From NCBI RefSeq assembly GCF_012952065.1, contig NZ_JABCJJ010000004.1, forward strand, positions 123,668 to 187,667: DNA of 64,000 bases, given 5' to 3'. Source of the stretch: Cellulomonas fimi (lineage in GTDB: Bacteria > Actinomycetota > Actinomycetes > Actinomycetales > Cellulomonadaceae). The notes under the pieces are model-generated. The model was not told where the DNA came from, ran no database searches, and saw only the letters and a program-made list of their open reading frames with translations. The position numbers were made by a program, and so were the translations under genes. Shown here piece by piece: positions 59,825 to 64,000 of this stretch (position 1 is the stretch's first letter; every line of letters begins with the position of its first letter).

Positions 59825-61714
59825 GTGACCGCGCCCGAGACTTCCCGGCGCCGGCCCCGGCCGGGCGCGGTGCGCCGGTTCGCGGCCACGGAGAACATGG
59901 GTGCCCTCGCGCTCCTCGTCGCGACCGCTACTGCCTTGGTATGGGCGAACTCGCCGTGGGCCGGTTCCTACGAGGCGCTGTGGACGGCCGAGATGGGCAT
60001 CCATGTCGGCGGGATCGACCTGACGCTGCAGAACCGGGAGTGGGTCAACGAGGGCCTGATGGCCATCTTCTTCTTCGTCGCGGGCCTGGAGGTGCGGCGC
60101 GAGCTCGACATGGGGGAGCTGCGGGAGCGGCGGCGGGTCGCCCCCGTGGTCCTGGCGGCACTGGGCGGGATGATCGTCCCGATCGTGCTCTACCTCGCCC
60201 TCAACGCCGGCGAGCCCTCTGCTCGCGGGTGGGGCATCGTCATGGGCACCGACACCGCCTTCGCCCTCGGAGTCCTGACCCTCGTGCGCGGCGCCTCCCC
60301 ACCGGTGCGCAGCTTCCTGCTCACCGTGGTGATCATCGACGACGTCGTCGCGCTGACCGTCATCGGAGTGGCCTACACGAGCGAGCTGTCGGTGCCCTGG
60401 CTCCTGGTGGCACTGGCGCTCTTCGGGGTCGTCCTGGCCCTGCGGGCCCTGAAGGTCCGCCACGGAGCGCCTTACCTGCTGGTCGGCGCGGCGGTCTGGG
60501 CGGCGACGGTGGCCTCGGGGGTGGAGGCGACGGTCGCCGGGGTGGCCCTGGGGGTGGTCTTCACCGCCTACCCGCCTGCCCGCGCCGGGTTGCGCCGTGC
60601 CGGCGCGGTGTGGCGCCGGTTCCGGATGGAGCCCTCGCCCCCTCTCGCCCGTCAGGCGGGCCGGGCCATGGTCCGTGCGGTCTCCCCGAACGAGCGCTAC
60701 CAGCATCTCTTCCACCCGTGGACCAGCTACCTCATCGTCCCCGTCTTCGCCCTGGCCAACGCGGGCATCCCTCTGGACGGCGAGACCATCGCACGCGCCG
60801 CGACCTCCCCGATCACCATCGGGATCGTGGTCGGGCTCGTGATCGGCAAGCTGGTGGGCATCACGGCCACCACCTGGCTGGTCACCCGCCGGTGGGCCGG
60901 GGCCTTCCCGCTGCCGCTGCCGTGGCCTGCGCTGGTGGGGGCCTCGAGCGTGGCCGGCATCGGCTTCACCGTCTCCCTGCTCATCGCCGACATCTCCTTC
61001 ACCGGGGCCGACCTGCAGGACGCGAAGGCCGGCGTCCTCGCCGCCTCCGGCCTCGCCGCCGGCCTCGCCTGGGTCGCCTTCCGGATCATCACGCACCTGC
61101 CCCACCGGCTGCGCTCGGCGGGTTCCGGGCGTCTCGCGCCGCCGCTGAGCGACCTCGCCGAGCCGGTCGACCCCGACGTCGACCACCTCCGGGGCTCGCC
61201 CGACGCCCCCGTCACCCTGGTGTGGTACGGGGACCTCGAGTGCCACCACTGCGCCGCGGCCAGCACCCTCGTCGACCGTCTGCGGGAGACCTTCGCGGGC
61301 GACCTCGCCGTGGTCTTCCGCCACCTGCCCATCACCGAGATCCACCCCCACGCCCAGCTCGCCGCGGAGGCCGCCGAGGCGGCCGCGCGGCAGGGGAGGT
61401 TCTGGGACATGCACACCACGCTCCTCGACCACCAGGACGCCCTGACCCCACGCGACCTCGCCGGGCACGCCAGCGCTCTCGGGCTCGATACCCCCCGGTT
61501 CACCGCCGACCTGGAAGCACGACGACACGCCCTGCGCGTCGAACGCGACGTCGCCAGCGCCGACGACAGCGGCGCCGCCGGCACGCCCACGTTCTTCATC
61601 AACGGCCGTCGGTACACCGGCGCCCACGACCACGCCGCGCTGGCGACGGCAATCCGCCGGACGCATCAGATGTCCCTGGCCCGCGGGGAGTCCAGCGCGC
61701 AGCAGCCGCTGTGA
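59825..61714 (+). CDS. NhaA Na+/H+ antiporter fused to a DsbA-like thioredoxin domain
   Basis: 629 residues from GTG 59825, five bases after the stop of the previous gene. Residues 20-420 carry NhaA (WVNEGLMAIFFFVAGLEVRR, GTDTAFALGVL, the Asp pair in LLTVVIIDDVVALTVIG); 11-12 membrane segments are expected. Residues 445-610 form a DsbA/FrnE-type thioredoxin with the active site DLECHHCAAAS (Cys473 and Cys476) and a cis-Pro in GAAGTPTFFING. NhaA has two Asp for Na+/H+ exchange. The fused domain may sense or control redox state, or act as an oxidase on the cytoplasmic side. Known in scattered actinobacteria as NhaA with a thioredoxin domain. Confidence 0.93.
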   Translation: MTAPETSRRRPRPGAVRRFAATENMGALALLVATATALVWANSPWAGSYEALWTAEMGIHVGGIDLTLQNREWVNEGLMAIFFFVAGLEVRRELDMGELRERRRVAPVVLAALGGMIVPIVLYLALNAGEPSARGWGIVMGTDTAFALGVLTLVRGASPPVRSFLLTVVIIDDVVALTVIGVAYTSELSVPWLLVALALFGVVLALRALKVRHGAPYLLVGAAVWAATVASGVEATVAGVALGVVFTAYPPARAGLRRAGAVWRRFRMEPSPPLARQAGRAMVRAVSPNERYQHLFHPWTSYLIVPVFALANAGIPLDGETIARAATSPITIGIVVGLVIGKLVGITATTWLVTRRWAGAFPLPLPWPALVGASSVAGIGFTVSLLIADISFTGADLQDAKAGVLAASGLAAGLAWVAFRIITHLPHRLRSAGSGRLAPPLSDLAEPVDPDVDHLRGSPDAPVTLVWYGDLECHHCAAASTLVDRLRETFAGDLAVVFRHLPITEIHPHAQLAAEAAEAAARQGRFWDMHTTLLDHQDALTPRDLAGHASALGLDTPRFTADLEARRHALRVERDVASADDSGAAGTPTFFINGRRYTGAHDHAALATAIRRTHQMSLARGESSAQQPL

Positions 61715-61753
61715 GGCCCTTGCCAGGCTGCCGGTGGGATCGCCGGCGGCGGG

Positions 61754-63193
61754 TCAACCCCGTCGGCGCTCGAGCACCCATCCGTGGGGGGCCGCGAGGC
61801 GCTCCGCCTCGCCCGGCCCCCACGAGCCCGGCGCGTACGACAGCGGGGCCGGGCGCCCCGGCCCCTGCAAAGGCGCGAAGGCGGTGAAAGAGGACCGCAG
61901 GCAGTGTGAGGTGGTGAACAAGGACCGGTCCCCGGCCAGGACGTCGTGGAGCAGGGAGGCGTAGGCGGAGATCGGTTCCCCGCCCGGCACGTCGGCCAGG
62001 TCGAGCTCGGTGTGCGCGTAGGCCAGCGCGGGAGCCGGACCGGGGGTGTTGACCGTGACGCCCACAGCGACCGCACCCGAGCCGCTGAAGTCGATTTCGA
62101 CCGTGTTGGGCTCGGCGACCGCGTCGGCGAGGGGGCCCTCGGGCGGGCGCATCACCAGGGTGATGCGCTGAGCCTTGCGGGCCATGCGCTTGCCGGTGCG
62201 CAGCACGAACGGCACCCCGCGCCACCGGTCGGTGTCGATCCACAGGCGAGCGGCGACGAAGGTGTCCTGCGTCGAGCCGGCCGCCACGCCGGCGATGTCG
62301 GTGTATCCCTCGAACTGCCCCAGCACGACGTCCGTCGCCGGGTCCAGCGGCCGGAAAGCCGTCATGACCGCATCCCGCGCGGCGACGATCGCGTCCGGGT
62401 CATCCACGTTCCACGGGGGGTCCATCGCGACCTGGCTGGCGACGTGGAACAGATGCGTGACCAGCATGTCCAGGGCCGCGCCGGTGGCGTCGTAGAACCC
62501 GGCACGCTGGGCGACGTCGAGGTCCTCGGGCACGTCGATCTGCACCTGCTCCACGGCGCGGGCGTCCCACTGCGACCCGAAGAGCCGGTTCGCGAAGCGC
62601 AGTGCATAGATGGCCTGCACCGCCTGCTTGCCGAGGAAGTGGTCGATGCGGAAGACCTGCTCCTCGGTGAGCACCTCCTTCACCAGGGCGTCGAGCGCCT
62701 CGAAGTCGGCCAGCGAGGTGCCGTAAGGCTTCTCGTACACCACGCGGGCGCCCGCGGTCAGTCCGTGGCGTCCCAGCCCGCGGGTGATGGCCGGGTACGC
62801 CGCGGGCGGTACGGCCAGGAAGTGCACCACCAACGGCTCGCCGTCACCCTCGTCGTTCAGCTCCCGGTGCGTCCGCGCCAGGACCTCAGGCAGCGCACCG
62901 GGATCATCCTCGGTGAACCCACCCCCCGCGTAGCGCACCCGGCGTGCGACCTCGGTCCAGTCCTCGGGCAGGCCCTGCTCGCTGCTCAGGAGGGAGTCCT
63001 CCAGCCGGGCCCGGAACGCCTCGTCGTCCCACCGGTCCGTGGCGCAGCCGACCAGGCGCCACCGCTCGGGCAGCAGACCGCGCTCGTGGAGCTCCACCAA
63101 GGCCGGCATCACCATGCGTCCGGCCAGATCGCCGGTGGCGCCGAACAGCACGACGACGACGGACGCGGGCGGGGCGGCGATGACGGTGCTCAC
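61754..63193 (-). CDS. zwf: Glucose-6-phosphate 1-dehydrogenase
   Basis: 479 residues from GTG 63193. NADP loop FGATGDLAGRMVMPAL is at the N-terminus, and the active site FRIDHFLGKQAVQAIYALRF (usually RIDHYLGKE) contains the catalytic His. Residue Gln replaces the usual Glu after the Lys. It oxidises glucose-6-phosphate to 6-phosphogluconolactone and reduces NADP+, the first oxidative pentose phosphate step. The only other G6P source in the window is the HAD/GH65 fusion, which converges from the left 1.9 kb away. The NADPH could feed thiol redox defence under copper stress. Confidence 0.94.
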   Translation of the reverse strand: MSTVIAAPPASVVVVLFGATGDLAGRMVMPALVELHERGLLPERWRLVGCATDRWDDEAFRARLEDSLLSSEQGLPEDWTEVARRVRYAGGGFTEDDPGALPEVLARTHRELNDEGDGEPLVVHFLAVPPAAYPAITRGLGRHGLTAGARVVYEKPYGTSLADFEALDALVKEVLTEEQVFRIDHFLGKQAVQAIYALRFANRLFGSQWDARAVEQVQIDVPEDLDVAQRAGFYDATGAALDMLVTHLFHVASQVAMDPPWNVDDPDAIVAARDAVMTAFRPLDPATDVVLGQFEGYTDIAGVAAGSTQDTFVAARLWIDTDRWRGVPFVLRTGKRMARKAQRITLVMRPPEGPLADAVAEPNTVEIDFSGSGAVAVGVTVNTPGPAPALAYAHTELDLADVPGGEPISAYASLLHDVLAGDRSLFTTSHCLRSSFTAFAPLQGPGRPAPLSYAPGSWGPGEAERLAAPHGWVLERRRG

Positions 63194-63349
63194 CCCAGCA
63201 GTTTAGGGTTGCTACCACGCAAATGTAAACATTACGGCCGCCCATCAATGAACATCGGATGAAGATCTGAGGCTTGCGCATCATACTAACGACGATATTC
63301 TCACAAAGACGAGGTAATAAGACACGAGGCCATTTCCGAGGGCGCGACC
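63194..63349. other. AT-richer segment upstream of zwf
   Basis: The base composition falls clearly here (ATACTAACGACGATATTCTC, TAATAAGACACG), unlike the rest. The zwf promoter must lie at the left end on the minus strand (ATGTTTACATTTGCG with AACCCTAAACTG). No gene is seen. The drop fits a junction or regulatory sequence. Confidence 0.6.
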
Positions 63350-63490
63350 GTGGGTGGCTCCAACCCGGTCACCACCTCCCACTGGGTCGAGGCCGCGCTG
63401 GTGATCATCGCAGCCCTCACCCTCGCCGGGGACACCTGGGGGCTGGGCCGGTGGTGGGCCGGCAAGGTCGGCAACGGGTGGCTGCGCTGA
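63350..63490 (+). pseudogene. C-terminal fragment of a DoxX-like membrane protein
   Basis: GTG 63350 opens VGGSNPVTTSHWVEAALVII, then LTLAGDTWGLGRWWAGKVG and a final WLR. That is the last membrane segment and terminal motif (AGDTWGLGRxW...WLR) of DoxX/TQO-type proteins, which are normally 130-180 residues. About two thirds are missing; no start or upstream coding sequence is found. It looks like a remnant left by insertion or deletion. Confidence 0.45.
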
Positions 63491-63770
63491 CCCGCATGCT
63501 CCGGGCAGCCCGCCTCGGTGGCGATGCCAGCTGCTGCCGCCACGGCTGAACGACGGGTACCGTACGCAGGTCGACCTCGCAGCGCTGCGCCGTGGGCGCT
63601 CCCGCCCAAGTCGGGGCCGGGATCACGCTGATCTCTCTGGACGTAGCGGATCGACCCGGCGAACCCGGCATGACCCGCGCGATGCTCGACCAGATGCCGG
63701 TCCTGAACACCGCGACCGTCGCGCTCTTCGGGGAAGCGCGTCGTCTCGGGACTGCGTTGTCGACGACGCG
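63491..63770. other. Region between fragment and IS21 element
   Basis: A weak plus-strand frame from GTG 63592 (ISLDVADRPGEPGMTRAMLD) reads into the IS end and stops there (63780), as if an older gene had been cut. No family is recognised and coding is doubtful. Confidence 0.3.
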
Positions 63771-64000
63771 TGAAAACTGACCCCTGTGCGACGGATGAAA
63801 TTTGACCCCCTCCTGAACCCTTGGAGGGTGATCGCGATGGAGGACTGGGCAGAGATCCGTAGGTTGCACCGGGCGGAGGGGGTTCCGATCAAGGAGCTCT
63901 CGCGTCGTCTGGGGGTGGCGAGGAATACGGTGCGGGCGGCGTTGGCGTCGGACGCCCCGCCGCGGTACGAGCGGGCGGCGAGTGGGTCGGTGGTCGACGC
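63771..64000 (+). mobile_element. Left end of an IS21-family insertion sequence (truncated by the window)
   Basis: Two copies of the terminal-type repeat lie at 63771 (TGAAAACTGACCCC) and 63796 (TGAAATTTGACCCC), typical of the multiple terminal repeats of IS21 elements. They are followed by the start of istA at 63837. The right end is outside the window. Confidence 0.85.
63837..64000 (+). CDS. istA: IS21-family transposase IstA (N-terminal part)
   Basis: MEDWAEIRRLHRAEGVPIKE followed by LSRRLGVARNTVRAALASD is the helix-turn-helix opening of IstA. TTGGAGG precedes the start; GTG 63828 is also in frame. The DDE catalytic core and istB would lie beyond the window. No disruption is seen in the 54 codons available. 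Confidence 0.88.
   Translation, partial: MEDWAEIRRLHRAEGVPIKELSRRLGVARNTVRAALASDAPPRYERAASGSVVD

Overview
The window is about 64 kb of very GC-rich DNA with dense gene packing, frequent GTG and TTG starts, many 4-base ATGA overlaps and GGAGG-type ribosome binding sites. Together with cydABDC, Gmad2/GerMN lipoproteins, an M. smegmatis DinB2-like polymerase and a c-di-AMP (ydaO-type) riboswitch on an NlpC/P60 gene, this points to an actinobacterium, probably Micrococcales and perhaps a Cellulomonas relative. The lineage is inference from style and gene content. No rRNA, tRNA or CRISPR array was seen.

Region 1 (1-24 kb) looks like ordinary chromosome. It holds a NUDIX tail, a VOC protein, a LolA/RseB-like exported protein with an ABC exporter pair, a TRIC-type channel, a nickel/cobalt permease, a GerMN/Gmad2 lipoprotein, an AI-2E family permease, an ABC multidrug-type exporter, a large subtilase, an unrecognised protein with a duplicated domain, type I 3-dehydroquinate dehydratase, an ATP-dependent DNA ligase and a DinB2-like polymerase.

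Region 2 (24-47 kb) is accessory in character. Two closely related coiled-coil M23 peptidases (24.4-25.8 and 41.8-43.2 kb) lie on either side of a redox and metal block: a decayed TlpA-like thioredoxin, DUF3105, DUF305, a CtaG-like oxidase assembly protein, the cydABDC operon for cytochrome bd, an ArsR-type sensor with a CDF exporter, an Nramp transporter under a striking palindrome, and a frameshifted PaaK-like ligase. A two-component system, two small metal-island membrane proteins, the riboswitch-controlled NlpC/P60 hydrolase and an Lgt paralogue follow.

Region 3 (48-63 kb) is the most interesting part. A near-perfect CsoR-type operator precedes a plus-strand run: a CxxC metal-binding protein, a cupredoxin/P1B-ATPase/YHS fusion, CsoR, an archaeal-type (type II) glyceraldehyde-3-phosphate dehydrogenase, a second P1B-ATPase with a CPD instead of CPC motif and a long His repeat, a DMT permease, a beta-phosphoglucomutase/GH65 phosphorylase fusion and an NhaA/DsbA fusion. 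A glucose-6-phosphate dehydrogenase converges from the other side. The reading offered here is a copper-stress island that carries its own central carbon enzymes: disaccharide phosphorolysis to glucose-6-phosphate, NADPH production, and a replacement GAPDH.

The right edge (63.2-64 kb) is less GC-rich, contains a DoxX-like fragment, and ends inside an IS21-family element (terminal repeats and the start of istA). This fits an island assembled by transposition.
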